DNA of 64,000 bases. It comes from Cyanobacteria bacterium UBA2566. Its GTDB lineage: Bacteria > Cyanobacteriota > Cyanobacteriia > Cyanobacteriales > Desertifilaceae. A model generated the notes under the pieces. That model searched no databases. It had not been told where the DNA came from and was given only the letters and a program-made list of their open reading frames with translations. Below, piece after piece: positions 50,462 to 59,891 of this stretch. The stretch lies in assembly GCA_002340255.1 (NCBI GenBank), contig DDLS01000062.1, positions 1 to 64,000 of the forward strand. The letters are read 5' to 3'. Position numbers and translations under genes: made by a program. How positions within the stretch are numbered: the stretch's first letter is position 1; each line of letters opens with the position of its first letter.

Positions 50462-51799
50462 ATGCCTAACGCTAATCCTCGTCAAGTTGCATTTTCAATT
50501 CTCAAGGAGATCGATCGCCGCGATACTTATACCGATGTAGCCTTAAATCGGGGCTTGAATGGGGCACAACTGGCAGGGGTAGACCGGGGTTTGGTCACAG
50601 AATTGGTGTATGGGGTTGTGCGGCGCAGGCGATCGCTCGATGCGCTGATCGGTCAATTTGCTCGTAAACCGATTGAGCAGCAACCGGCGGATTTACGGTT
50701 GATTTTCTATTTAGGCTTGTATCAACTGCGGTATCTGAATCAAATTCCAGCTCCTGCGGTGGTGCATACGACGGTGGAATTGGCAAAAAATAATGGTTTA
50801 CGAGGCTTGTCTGGAGTGGTAAATGGAGTATTGCGACAGTATACGAGGTTACCTGGCGATCCGCTGAAGTTACCCGATCCAGTTGCCCAACGTTTGGGGA
50901 TTCTCCATAGTTATCCCAACTGGATTGTGGAAAAATGGTTAACCCAACTCGGGGAAACGGAAACGGAACAGTTATGTGAGTGGTTTAACCATCCTCCCCA
51001 TCTGGATCTGCGGGTGAATATTCATAAAACTTCGGTGGAAGCAGTCGAAAAGGCTTTCCAGGAGTCGGATATTCCGGTGGAGCGACTGCCCTATTCTCCC
51101 CAAGGGTTGAGATTATTGAAAAAAGTAGGAGCACTGCAGCAGTTACCTGGTTTTGAGCAAGGATGGTGGAGCATCCAAGATGGTAGCGCCCAACTGGTGG
51201 GGTATTTGCTCGATCCACAACCGGGAGAAGTGGCGATCGATGGGTGTGCTGCTCCTGGAGGCAAAACGACCCATTTAGCCGAATTAATGGGCGATCGCGG
51301 CACAATTTGGGGATGCGATCGCCAAGGTTCGCGCTTGAAAAAGGTCAGCCAAAATGCCCAACGTCTGGATTTACACTCGATTAAAACCCGTGTAGGGGAT
51401 CTGCGCGAGATTGAGGAGTTTTCCAAAAAGGGCGATCGCGTATTAGTCGATGTCCCCTGTTCCGGTTTAGGGACACTCCACCGTCATGCCGATGCCCGGT
51501 GGCGACAGTCTCCAGAGTCGATTAAACAGCTATCGATGCTACAGCAGGAACTATTGACAAAAGCCTCATCTTGGGTGAAACCCGGGGGAATTTTGGTCTA
51601 CTCCACTTGTACCCTCGACCCCCAGGAAAATGAGCAGGTAATTAGCCGCTTTTTAGACCAGAATCCCCAATGGAGGATTTCTCCCGTGCGATCGCCAGAA
51701 CCCTTAGCTCATTTGTCTACCCCTGAAGGCTGGATTAAGATTTGGCCTCACCGTCATCAGATGGATGGCTTTTTTATGGTGCGCCTCCAACTCATGTAG
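50462..51799 (+). CDS. rsmB: 16S rRNA (cytosine(967)-C(5))-methyltransferase RsmB
   Basis: 445 residues. A NusB-like helical RNA-binding domain (about 5-140; ARQVAFSILKEIDRRDTYTDVALNR, RGLVTELVYGVVRRRRSLDALI) precedes a SAM-dependent methyltransferase with DGCAAPGGKTTHLAELM (near 259-275), DVPCSGLGTLHRH (near 331-343) and STCTLDPQENEQVI. The two cysteines of PCSG and STCT are the catalytic pair of m5C enzymes. Complete. It is divergent from the ParA-HEPN module. Confidence 0.96.
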   Translation: MPNANPRQVAFSILKEIDRRDTYTDVALNRGLNGAQLAGVDRGLVTELVYGVVRRRRSLDALIGQFARKPIEQQPADLRLIFYLGLYQLRYLNQIPAPAVVHTTVELAKNNGLRGLSGVVNGVLRQYTRLPGDPLKLPDPVAQRLGILHSYPNWIVEKWLTQLGETETEQLCEWFNHPPHLDLRVNIHKTSVEAVEKAFQESDIPVERLPYSPQGLRLLKKVGALQQLPGFEQGWWSIQDGSAQLVGYLLDPQPGEVAIDGCAAPGGKTTHLAELMGDRGTIWGCDRQGSRLKKVSQNAQRLDLHSIKTRVGDLREIEEFSKKGDRVLVDVPCSGLGTLHRHADARWRQSPESIKQLSMLQQELLTKASSWVKPGGILVYSTCTLDPQENEQVISRFLDQNPQWRISPVRSPEPLAHLSTPEGWIKIWPHRHQMDGFFMVRLQLM

Positions 51800-51825
51800 A
51801 GCGCTACGCTAGAGGAGAAAAAGCT

Positions 51826-52011
51826 TTAAGAGTCTGTTTTGTCTTTATTCATGTCTGGAATATAATCGGGTTTTTCTGCATCTTCCCATCCTGCGGGGCG
51901 CTTAGAGTTGTACCAGGCGATCGAACCGATCGCCACCGCAGCAATAAATCCAACCACATAAACCAAGGTAAAGGCGAGAGGAAAAGATCCAGCTTCCATG
52001 AGGATGAACAT
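51826..52011 (-). CDS. Small cyanobacterial thylakoid-type membrane protein (Psb35-like?)
   Basis: About 61 residues from the ATG at 52009-52011 (nine codons inside a longer frame). One hydrophobic helix (AFTLVYVVGFIAAVAIGSIAWYNS) is followed by a short hydrophilic tail with a KRPAGWEDAEKPDYIPD motif. This pattern is common in cyanobacteria and resembles the PSII-associated protein Psb35 as I remember it, but I am not sure. Other starts at 51999 and 52038 are possible. It is convergent with rsmB. Confidence 0.65.
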   Translation of the reverse strand: MFILMEAGSFPLAFTLVYVVGFIAAVAIGSIAWYNSKRPAGWEDAEKPDYIPDMNKDKTDS

Positions 52012-52150
52012 ACGATGAAGTCCTGTTTTAAAAGTCATCTTTCAGGATATAGCGGTTTCGGCAATTGATCGTCCAAACTGCTAATTTATAGTCCTTTCAA
52101 CTATCCATCAGACCGGATTGTAAGAGCGAACAGCCGTTCACTCTTACAGC

Positions 52151-52256
52151 TATCGCAGTGAATGAGTTGGTTAGGACAGTTAGGTTATGGTTTTAGGCAA
52201 TAGGCAATAGGCAATAGGCAATAGAAAATGTCCTAACTCTCCTTTTTTCTGCTATA
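52151..52256. repeat. MITE-like repeat, copy B
   Basis: A 106-base element with inverted ends (TATCGCAGTGAATGAG...GTTAGGACA and TGTCCTAACTCTCC...CTGCTATA). It shares its ends and interior order with the element at 192-299, and contains AGGCAAT heptamers, here four copies. It lies between the small membrane protein and the SH3 gene. Confidence 0.65.
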
Positions 52257-52313
52257 TCATAAGCTACCTGATAACCCGAAGTACCAAAAGCTATTGCCTT
52301 GTCCCTCTTGCGT

Positions 52314-53132
52314 TTATCGAGTAGTCCCACACGAGATAGGCCTTAAATTGCGTTTATTTCCCTCAAACCCATCCGAAACCCAACCGGAGACTGGGGAAAT
52401 GATAGAAACCCAAGATCGCCCGGTACTATCCATTCGAGCTGTTGTCGATCGCAGCATTACCAGAGTTCCTGGGGTTAAAGTGTCAACAACCGTCCCTGCT
52501 TCCGTAGGTACAGAGCGCACATTGAGACCATCATCAACTAAAGGGGTGACTCGATGACACAAACTCGTGCTGGGTTGAGCCAGAGCAGTTGAGGTACGAC
52601 TCGGTAGAGCAGGAACTCTTGAAGAGGACTCTTCACACTCCTTTAAACGCCCTTGTTGAATAAATCCCGGACGGGGTTCTAGTACCGTACGCCATCCATC
52701 CACTAACTCTGTTGTCATCACAACAGATTCATTAGGAAGAACACTTCTAATCGGTTTAGATCCGGTAGAAGGGTCTTGATAAATAAATGTACCCACACTA
52801 GCACAGAGGGTAATTTTTTCCGTTGTACAGAGTTTGAGGTCTCTAGTACGGACAAAACCTACAGTTGGCTCAGTGATAGCTATCCATCCATCTTGTTCGT
52901 TTCCTCCTAAGATCATTCGATCGTTGACTTGAAGGGCACGAATTTTGCCCGAATCATCACTAGGTTCGTAGTGGATGAAAGTTCCCCGACCAGCCGCCCG
53001 ACATTCTCCGGTAATATCTTCAGCCTGGGACACATAGGATGGTATGGGAGAGGCGATCGCTGGTAGCGATCGACCGGGAAAATGAGCCATCATTAATCCG
53101 AAAACGACTAACCCATGAAGGCCGTATTTCAT
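52314..53132 (-). CDS. Secreted SH3-domain protein
   Basis: 272 residues. A signal peptide (about 1-28) precedes two or three bacterial SH3 (SH3b) domains: VGTFIYQDPSTGSKPIRSVLPNESVVMTTELVDGWRTVLEPRPGFIQ, and DDGLNVRSVPTEAGTVVDTLTPGTLVMLRSTTARMDSTGRSWVSIISPVSGWV near the C-terminus. SH3b domains of this kind bind peptidoglycan or protein peptides. Six or more cysteines suggest disulfides in the periplasm. No enzymatic domain is seen. It is divergent from the COP23 gene. Confidence 0.87.
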   Translation of the reverse strand: MKYGLHGLVVFGLMMAHFPGRSLPAIASPIPSYVSQAEDITGECRAAGRGTFIHYEPSDDSGKIRALQVNDRMILGGNEQDGWIAITEPTVGFVRTRDLKLCTTEKITLCASVGTFIYQDPSTGSKPIRSVLPNESVVMTTELVDGWRTVLEPRPGFIQQGRLKECEESSSRVPALPSRTSTALAQPSTSLCHRVTPLVDDGLNVRSVPTEAGTVVDTLTPGTLVMLRSTTARMDSTGRSWVSIISPVSGWVSDGFEGNKRNLRPISCGTTR

Positions 53133-53361
53133 ACTGCTGTACTCCTCAAGTAATCTGAATCCTGAGCAAGCTATGACCCACTGCTGTTGGAGTGCGATCT
53201 TCTGCCCTTTAGTCTTTTTAGTTAAGGATATATCATCAAATCCCCTTTGATCCGGTTCTTTATTCCGGAGTCAGAAATGGTAAAGTAGAACCTGAACTAG
53301 CATAGTAAGTTGTCCACCTTTGTATTTTTTTTGTCTAGCTTCAGTTATCCCAAATACTCCT

Positions 53362-53886
53362 ATGAAGCTCAAATCTACAGTTACAGCCTTGATGTTGTCC
53401 TTATTGGCGGTTGGGGCAACCGCCCAAATCAAGAGCAATCAAACTCAAACCTTTGCTTGTGGCGCTTCCCGTGATGGTATTCCCACAACCCTTGCTCTCG
53501 TTCCTAGAGGGAATATTCCCATTATTCGCTGGGTTTCTGAATATTTTACGCCTTTTGGCTACGATCCTCAGACTCGATGCGAACAAGTTTCCAATCGCCT
53601 ACAAAACTACCAGGAACAGGGAATTGCTAATTTTATCACTACGGGTATTCAAGATGGTCTGGATGTCATTTGTGTCTCTAGTGTCTTGGGAGGGCCCTGT
53701 ACAGGACTCCTGTTTACCCTCCAACCAGGAGAGAGTGCAAGTCGCGTCATTCAGGATTTATTTGATGTCGGTCAATATGGTTTAAATCCTCTATTACAAG
53801 GGTCAAATACGGATCAAATCTATATTGATTTAAACCAACTCATGGATCGAGCTCCCGTAGAAAATAATTCAGTAAATTCTCGTTAG
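53362..53886 (+). CDS. COP23 domain protein
   Basis: 174 residues from the ATG at 53362; a TTG 14 codons upstream is in frame but unlikely. A signal peptide (MKLKSTVTALMLSLLAVGATAQ) precedes a COP23-type domain with FACGASRDGIPTTLALVPRGNIPIIRW, CEQVSNRLQNYQ and DVICVSSVLGGPCTGLLFTLQPG. COP23 was named as a circadian-oscillating membrane-associated protein of Cyanothece; the function is unknown. A terminator follows the stop by 22 bases. Confidence 0.88.
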   Translation: MKLKSTVTALMLSLLAVGATAQIKSNQTQTFACGASRDGIPTTLALVPRGNIPIIRWVSEYFTPFGYDPQTRCEQVSNRLQNYQEQGIANFITTGIQDGLDVICVSSVLGGPCTGLLFTLQPGESASRVIQDLFDVGQYGLNPLLQGSNTDQIYIDLNQLMDRAPVENNSVNSR

Positions 53887-53907
53887 TCAGAGCCAAAAAA
53901 TAGGTTT

Positions 53908-53932
53908 AGGAACCGCTCTCGGTTCTTTTTTT
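53908..53932 (+). terminator. Rho-independent terminator of the COP23 gene
   Basis: An 8-bp stem (AGGAACCG/CGGTTCTT, one G-T) with loop CTCT is followed by seven Ts, 22 bases after the COP23 stop. Confidence 0.88.
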
Positions 53933-54566
53933 GTCTTTTCTATATTGAACTCACTCCCTAATTTTTGTTCGCAAACTTGAATGGAGCCATTTTTCTCGCT
54001 ACACTAATTAATAGACGCAACACAACCGTAGCTAGTGTTTAAACTGCCCTTGTGTTAAGTGTTCTTTCTTCCTCACTACTGTTGTTCACTTACTCAATTG
54101 GCTCAGTGTTTTTTTATACTCAATAATTCAATTAAATGATACAAAACACCTAAATCAACCTTGATGGGTGATTTAGCTTCAATCCTTCGGTTTCAAGGGA
54201 GCAATATGTACTTTTTCCTGCCCAAAAATGGAGATTGCTAGAAGAATAATTCGCGAGTAATGCTCTGATGATCCGGACAATTGACTGAACTGAATGAACT
54301 ACAAAATAGTCTTTCTGATTAATCTCTCTCTTTTAAGTTCCTACTGTTCTTTCTGTTGGACTGTTTTTCTAGTGCCACTTATTGGCATAAATTTGGATAC
54401 TCACTTTTGTAGAGGGGTGGGAAGCTACCTCAAATTTCATACAAGGGGTTTTACCCCTATTCCCATAAACGGTATTATGTGATATGGAGGAGTGCATTTT
54501 AGTAAGCCAAGCCCATCAGAATAGAGGTGGGATGAGGGTAATTCATAGATTGGGAGTGGATTAACA
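53933..54566. other. Long intergenic region before the double-protease gene
   Basis: About 630 AT-rich bases. A hydrophobic 62-codon frame at 54294-54482 lacks a ribosome-binding site and protein-like codon use, so I do not call it. No repeat family member or strong hairpin stands out. It holds the leader and promoter of the protease gene. Confidence 0.5.
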
Positions 54567-57008
54567 ATGAAACGCCTCGTGATAGTGTTGGTGGCTGGTC
54601 TAAGCAGTTTATCCCTAGGGCTATCCTTAAAACTGCTTCATGAGCAAGTGTCTTATCCTCTCTGTAACCATACTCCTAGTGGAACTAGCTTATCATATAC
54701 AGAAATAAAAAACATAGCTCAGACAATTACAGTTAAGGTAAATACTGGAACCACTGGGGGTTCAGGAACCTTAATTCACCGAGATGGAGCAATTTATACG
54801 GTTTTAACGACTCGTCATGTCATTGCGACAGGAGACTCTTATCAGATCGAAATGCCTGATGGTCGGGTTTATCAAGCTAGGGTTCTCCAAGATTTACCTC
54901 TGAATCAGCAAGATGTAGAACTCCTACAATTCCAATCATCAGAGGATTATCAAGTTGCTCAACTGGGATCATCGGCGACGTTAATGATCAATGAAAAAGT
55001 TATAGCAGCAGGATTTTCAGATGAGACACAAACCTTGAATTTAACCAAAGGCGAAATTACGCTGATTCCCGATCAATCCCTACAACAAGGATATCAGATC
55101 GGATATACCAACGATATTTATAAAGGGATGAGTGGTGGCCCAGTCCTAAATTCGAGGGGAGAACTGATGAGTATTAATGGCATGATGCCTTACCCTCTCT
55201 GGGGCAATCCCTATGTTTTTGAGGATGGATCTCGACCCAAGCTTCCCTTGCAACATCAAATGAGAGAAGTGGCTTGGGGTATTCCCATACACCGAATCGC
55301 TGAAGCGGTTCCAGAATGGGTTAATCTGAACTTAGTTCACCAAGTGGATGCGATCGCCCAAAAAACAACAGTCTTGATTGCTAACTCTAAAAGTATCGGC
55401 TCCGGGATCATCATTGGCCAGAATAATTCAACCTATTATGCCTTAACCGCCGAGCATGTCATCCGTAACCCAACTGATTATCACCTGGTGGCTCCAGATG
55501 GTCAGTGTTACCCCATCAACCCAGAACAAATACGACCTCTAAAAGGTGTAGATTTAGCTATTGTAGAATTTGAAAGTCATCGACCGTATCAAGTCGCAAC
55601 GTTAGGAAACTATGATTGGCGTAGCTCCGAGAGCTTAAATTATGTCTTTGTATCGGGTTGGCCAGTATCTTCTCTAAAACGAACCTCCCATCCTCCCACA
55701 CGTCTCTTAAGTACTGGGCGGTTGCTCAGTCAGGATGCCCAGATCCAAAGTGCCCTAGAAGTAACCCAAAGGCAACCGGGAATTGAGACTTTATCTCTAA
55801 CCTATGGCTATGAAATGGTTTACTCTAATTTAACTGCTCCAGGAATGAGTGGAGGATTAATATTAGATACTCAAGGCCATGTGATTGGGGTTCATGGTCG
55901 GGGTTCGGGGGAAATTAAAGAAGATGAAGAGGGAGAAATTCGTCCCCTGAAGTTGGGCTATGGAGTGGGAATTCCCATTGAAACCTTTTTGGACTTAGCC
56001 TCTTCTGTAGAGATTGATCCGGCTTGGCTAAAGTTAGACTCTAATCCTCCCCCGCAGTTACACGCCACTGGACTTGAGCATATCCGGGATTCTCTGTTGA
56101 GACATTTGGAAATACCAGAGAGTAGTACGGATAAGATTGCCTGGTTTAATTATGGTATGAACCTCTGGCAATTGGAGCAGTACGAAGAAGCGATGCTGGC
56201 CTTTAATTGGTCTATTCAGCAGGATCAATCTTTCTATCAAGCTTGGTACGGTTTAGGGATGATGTTGCGCTTTCAAAAGCGCTACAACGAGGCATTAGCT
56301 GCGTTTGAAGAAGCCATTACTGAAAGTGAGGGAAGGTTTGCACCTGCTTGGCGAGCGCGAGCAGAAGAGCTAGTCTGGTTGAATCGATATGATGATGCTC
56401 TGAAATCCATTGAACAGGCGATTACGTTAGTTCCTCATGATATTCATCTCCGAGAGCTGCAAGGTCATTTATTACAAAGACTCCAGCGCTACTCAGAGGC
56501 GATTCAAGTGTATGAAGAAGCTTTGAAATTATGGCATAGAGATCAAGGGGTTTCTCTTTCAGCTCAGATCGCCGATCAGGAGGGGATTGGACATCAGGCT
56601 TTATGGGATCGTTCATCTCTGTTGAATTTACCAGAAAATATGGCGATGATCTATGAAAATCGGGGAGATATCAGAGGAGCAGTGACAGGAAAATTACGGG
56701 TGATTTCCCATGGGGATTCCCAGAACGTGACCTTAATGTTAAATTTAGCTCTGGCTTATCTCAATCGAGGCAATCGCTATGCTGGGAAAGAACAATGGCA
56801 AGATGCGATCGCCGATTATAGTCGAGCGCTAGAACTTGAACCTCAGAATGCTTTTACCTACGGAAACCGGGGGTTAGCCCGGTCTCGAATTGGAGATCAG
56901 GAAGGGGCGATCTCTGATTTACAACAAGCTGCCGCGCTTTTTGATACTCAAGCAGATGTTACAAATTTTCAACGTGCCCTGGACGCTTTGAAGCAATTGG
57001 GCAGTTGA
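54567..57008 (+). CDS. Double trypsin-like serine protease with TPR repeats
   Basis: 813 residues. An N-terminal hydrophobic segment (about 4-22) precedes two chymotrypsin-fold domains. Domain 1 has His84 (TTRHVI), Asp116 (QQDVELLQF) and Ser189 (GMSGGP). Domain 2 has His297 (TAEHVI), Asp329 (GVDLAIVEF) and Ser428 (GMSGGL). The C-terminal 290 residues are TPR-like repeats (NYGMNLWQLEQYEEAMLAFNWSI, WYGLGMMLRFQKRYNEALAAFEEAI, DAIADYSRALELEPQNAFTYGNRG). Both triads look complete, so both domains may be active. It is probably a periplasmic or membrane-anchored quality-control protease. Confidence 0.9.
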   Translation: MKRLVIVLVAGLSSLSLGLSLKLLHEQVSYPLCNHTPSGTSLSYTEIKNIAQTITVKVNTGTTGGSGTLIHRDGAIYTVLTTRHVIATGDSYQIEMPDGRVYQARVLQDLPLNQQDVELLQFQSSEDYQVAQLGSSATLMINEKVIAAGFSDETQTLNLTKGEITLIPDQSLQQGYQIGYTNDIYKGMSGGPVLNSRGELMSINGMMPYPLWGNPYVFEDGSRPKLPLQHQMREVAWGIPIHRIAEAVPEWVNLNLVHQVDAIAQKTTVLIANSKSIGSGIIIGQNNSTYYALTAEHVIRNPTDYHLVAPDGQCYPINPEQIRPLKGVDLAIVEFESHRPYQVATLGNYDWRSSESLNYVFVSGWPVSSLKRTSHPPTRLLSTGRLLSQDAQIQSALEVTQRQPGIETLSLTYGYEMVYSNLTAPGMSGGLILDTQGHVIGVHGRGSGEIKEDEEGEIRPLKLGYGVGIPIETFLDLASSVEIDPAWLKLDSNPPPQLHATGLEHIRDSLLRHLEIPESSTDKIAWFNYGMNLWQLEQYEEAMLAFNWSIQQDQSFYQAWYGLGMMLRFQKRYNEALAAFEEAITESEGRFAPAWRARAEELVWLNRYDDALKSIEQAITLVPHDIHLRELQGHLLQRLQRYSEAIQVYEEALKLWHRDQGVSLSAQIADQEGIGHQALWDRSSLLNLPENMAMIYENRGDIRGAVTGKLRVISHGDSQNVTLMLNLALAYLNRGNRYAGKEQWQDAIADYSRALELEPQNAFTYGNRGLARSRIGDQEGAISDLQQAAALFDTQADVTNFQRALDALKQLGS

Positions 57009-57067
57009 TGGTGATGGAGGAATGAGGGAATGGGGAGATGGGGAGACACGGAGATAGGGATATTCCC

Positions 57068-57134
57068 TATTACCCATTACCTATTACCCATTACCTATTA
57101 CCCATTACCTATTACCCATTACCTATTACCCATT
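57068..57134. repeat. 14-bp minisatellite (TATTACCCATTACC)
   Basis: Four perfect and one imperfect tandem copies of a 14-mer made of two related heptamers (TTACCCA and TTACCTA). It fills the space between the protease gene and the convergent lipoprotein gene. Confidence 0.95.
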
Positions 57135-57135
57135 A

Positions 57136-57987
57136 TTAACGCCGTCTTCTGCGACCACTGCTAAATCCAGAAGAGCGACGGGACGTTCCGCTGCCAAAAC
57201 TGGATGTACGCTGTTTGGACTGGGAATTGCCAGAAGAGCGCAAGTTAGAGCTACCATACCCGGAACCTGTCGAGCGATTGGCATTAGTCGAATTAGGTTT
57301 ACTGTTGGTGGTGGTACTGGGAGAACGTAGATTGCCAGTTGTGCGGAGGGTTTGACGATTTTTAACTGCTGCTGGCGGTTGATTATAGCGACTTTGGTAG
57401 CTGTTTACCGCTTGGCTATAGGTGTTGCCATAGCCACCATAACCGGTCATTACTGTTCCGGGTTGATAAACAGGGGGTACATAATAGGTTGGACTAAAGA
57501 GCATATTGGCAACTGCCTGTCCTGCTAATGCTCCTGCAAACGGTGTCCAGAAATTAGATTCTCGGCGCACAATAAGCGTTTCTGTTTGTCCCGTTTGCGG
57601 GTTAGTGCGATCTTCGGTCACATTATGAACATATTGGATTTGAAAATCTGGAGTCATATAGAGAAGGGCGCGATCGCCTTCAATTTCGGCATAAGTGCTT
57701 TTTCCTGCTTGAATCTGTTCATCCGTGAGTCGTGCCATCTGTACATCACTCGTGCGAAATAGGGGGCCAGTTCCTGCCGGAGTATTCAGTAACATTAAGT
57801 TATATGCGCCCGTGCCATCATCATAGGTGGCTTGTTGTACGGGATATTCTCCACTAGAGACAGGATTACGCACAGGAGCGCTCACTGTTTGGGTTGAACT
57901 GACCGTTTGCTTCGATGAGCCACCACAAGCAGTTGTGGTCAGGAGTAGGGTAAAACACAGAAAGACAGTCAATAATTTACGCCACAT
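57136..57987 (-). CDS. Lipoprotein with a Ser/Gly/Arg-rich tail
   Basis: 283 residues from the ATG at 57985-57987; a TTG three codons upstream is also in frame. A lipobox (LLTTTACGG near residue 20) predicts a lipid-anchored Cys. The core (about 45-170) contains YDDGTGAYNLMLLNTPAG and IEGDRALLYMTPDFQIQYVHNVTED, followed by a transmembrane-like segment (FAGALAGQAVANMLFSP) and a long low-complexity tail of Ser, Gly, Arg and Asn ending in RRRRR. Related proteins accompany DUF1517 genes in cyanobacteria, as here with the gene at 58041. Function unknown. Confidence 0.8.
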   Translation of the reverse strand: MWRKLLTVFLCFTLLLTTTACGGSSKQTVSSTQTVSAPVRNPVSSGEYPVQQATYDDGTGAYNLMLLNTPAGTGPLFRTSDVQMARLTDEQIQAGKSTYAEIEGDRALLYMTPDFQIQYVHNVTEDRTNPQTGQTETLIVRRESNFWTPFAGALAGQAVANMLFSPTYYVPPVYQPGTVMTGYGGYGNTYSQAVNSYQSRYNQPPAAVKNRQTLRTTGNLRSPSTTTNSKPNSTNANRSTGSGYGSSNLRSSGNSQSKQRTSSFGSGTSRRSSGFSSGRRRRR

Positions 57988-58040
57988 AGAATTCAATCAG
58001 GTGATGTTATCGGGTTTCATTAAAGCTATTGTGCCATGAG

Positions 58041-58607
58041 CTAGAGAGGGATCAATTCAGAAAAATTGAGTAACAGTTGATCCTCTGTGAGGCGATCGCC
58101 CAATCGAGCGGGAGAAAAATGGACTTGCACTGCTCGCAGTCGGTCTTGATAATGGAGATTAATCATTGTTTTTAATCCCTTCTGTAGGGCACTGAAGCTG
58201 GCTAAATCCGTTTCTAGATCGGGCGATTCTCCTTCAAAGGCGATCGTCATCATCACCACAATATTCTCCGTAATTGGCAGGGAAAGCAAATCGTCATCAT
58301 TATTATCACTTAAATCGGGCTGGCTCAAATAGCGCTGGGCTGAATATGTAAACAACTCTTGCACATAATCGGCTGCTTCCGTTTCTTTCCATATCACATC
58401 CCCTTCATTCGCCGCCGATCGCCAATAGGATTCAGATTGCAGTAAAGATTCAGCAATATCGACCAACCCCTCACCCAAAACGCTGATATCCCCTTCTGCC
58501 TCAATCGCTGCTTGTGCCTTTTCATTCAATACCCCCAGCAAAGGTGCAATCCGATCTCCTGCTAAATGGAGCATCAGCCGACAAACGACAAATCGAGTTC
58601 TAGCCAT
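58041..58607 (-). CDS. DUF1517 family protein
   Basis: 188 residues, soluble. It begins MARTRFVVCRLMLHLAGDRIAPLLGVLNEKAQ and contains SLLQSESYWRSAANEGDVIWKETEAADYVQELF, and NIVVMMTIAFEGESPDLETDL, blocks typical of the DUF1517 domain shared with plant chloroplast homologues. Family members are thought to be thylakoid-associated; no activity is established. It lies upstream of the lipoprotein gene on the same strand (about 50 bases) and downstream of cofH, so these may be cotranscribed. Confidence 0.87.
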   Translation of the reverse strand: MARTRFVVCRLMLHLAGDRIAPLLGVLNEKAQAAIEAEGDISVLGEGLVDIAESLLQSESYWRSAANEGDVIWKETEAADYVQELFTYSAQRYLSQPDLSDNNDDDLLSLPITENIVVMMTIAFEGESPDLETDLASFSALQKGLKTMINLHYQDRLRAVQVHFSPARLGDRLTEDQLLLNFSELIPL

Positions 58608-58671
58608 AGCATATCAATCCGTTAACAATGGAGAAAATAGACCATTAGGATACTCTTATCATTATTCGCCA

Positions 58672-59811
58672 TTACCCGGAAATAGTCCCATAAAGAGTAT
58701 CTCGCTGTTGCGGATCTCGGCCGATGGAGCGAATCGCAGCTTGTAGGCTTCCCACTTCCATACAAGTCCCTCCCTGGGCCCCAGCCATGGTGCTAATATG
58801 TTCTTCCATCAGAGTTCCACCGATATCATTACATCCCCAATTTAAGGCTTCGGTTGCCCCGTCTAAGCCTAATTTTACCCAACTGGGTTGATGGTTAATA
58901 ATCCACTTACCCAGAAAAATTCGAGCAACTGCGGTGAGCAATAAAGCATCAGATAATAGGGGTTGATCTCGCCCAACTCGATGACGAATAATGGGCGGTG
59001 CGTCTTGACCAACGAAGGGCAATAAAATGAATTCTGTAATGGCTGATGGATAGGATTCTAGGGACTTTTGCTGTAGAGTTCGCAGTTGACTTAAGTGGGT
59101 GATTTGCTGTTGGGGGGTTTCAATATGTCCAGATAATAGAGTGCTAGTAGTAGGCATTCCTAAACGGTGGGCGGCGCTGATAATTTCTACCCAGGTTTGG
59201 GTGTTGATTTTTTCGGGGCAAAGGATGGCTCTAACGCAATCGTCGAGAACTTCGGCGGCAGTTCCTGGCATAGATCCTAGCCCTGCTTCTTGTAGGCTAG
59301 AGATGACGCTTTCATAACTAATTTGATCTTCTCTGGCGATAAACTGGATTTCTTGAGGAGAGAAGGCATGAAGATGGAGTTGGGGATAGTGGCTTTTGAT
59401 CTCTTGTACAAGTTTTCGATAATAGGTTAAGGTCCTTCCTTCGATTTTTGCTGCTGGATTTAAGCCCCCTTGCATACAAATCTCGGTAGCTCCTCGCTCT
59501 ACTGCATTCGTCGTTTTCTGGAGCATCGTTTCTATGGTTAACCAATAGGATTCTGGAGCGTTGGCATCTCGACGAAAAGCACAAAAACTGCAATGCTGTT
59601 CGCAAATGTTGGTAAAATTAATGTTGCGATTGATGACATAGGTGACAGTGTTGCCGACTTGTTGTTTTCGCAGGCGATCGCTAGTTTCTCGAATCGCTTC
59701 AATTACTTCACGATCCCTTTGCTGCAATAAGAGAATGGCTTCATCCGTTGAGATATCTTGACCCGATAAGGCCCGATCTAGAATGGTGTCTATTAGATTA
59801 ATGGTAATCAC
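58672..59811 (-). CDS. cofH: CofH, 7,8-didemethyl-8-hydroxy-5-deazariboflavin (F0) synthase subunit 2
   Basis: 379 residues, radical SAM family. The CxxxCxxC motif is in NICEQHCSFCAFRR (near residues 68-81), and ESYWLTIETM, EICMQGGLNP, SYESVISSLQEAGLGSMPGTAAEVLDD and STLLSGHIETPQQQITHL are CofH landmarks. CofH joins a tyrosine-derived fragment to the ribityl-uracil precursor; CofG completes F0. No cofG is in the window. F0 (8-HDF) serves as a photolyase antenna in some cyanobacteria, which fits the presence of a cryptochrome gene. It is on the same strand and about 80 bases from the MocR-type gene upstream. Confidence 0.93.
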   Translation of the reverse strand: MITINLIDTILDRALSGQDISTDEAILLLQQRDREVIEAIRETSDRLRKQQVGNTVTYVINRNINFTNICEQHCSFCAFRRDANAPESYWLTIETMLQKTTNAVERGATEICMQGGLNPAAKIEGRTLTYYRKLVQEIKSHYPQLHLHAFSPQEIQFIAREDQISYESVISSLQEAGLGSMPGTAAEVLDDCVRAILCPEKINTQTWVEIISAAHRLGMPTTSTLLSGHIETPQQQITHLSQLRTLQQKSLESYPSAITEFILLPFVGQDAPPIIRHRVGRDQPLLSDALLLTAVARIFLGKWIINHQPSWVKLGLDGATEALNWGCNDIGGTLMEEHISTMAGAQGGTCMEVGSLQAAIRSIGRDPQQRDTLYGTISG

Positions 59812-59891
59812 CTGATTTGCTCCTTAAGTGTCTATAGCATGAAGCGCTGGTCATGGGGAATTAGGTCATTAGCTATCTTCCCCATCTTCCC

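Noticed and set aside
54294..54482. A 62-codon plus-strand frame with hydrophobic residues
   Set aside because: No ribosome-binding site, no protein-like codon pattern and no resemblance to a known family; it sits in an AT-rich stretch.
57068..57134. Tandem repeat resembling a CRISPR array
   Set aside because: Units are 14 bases with no spacers and there are no cas genes.
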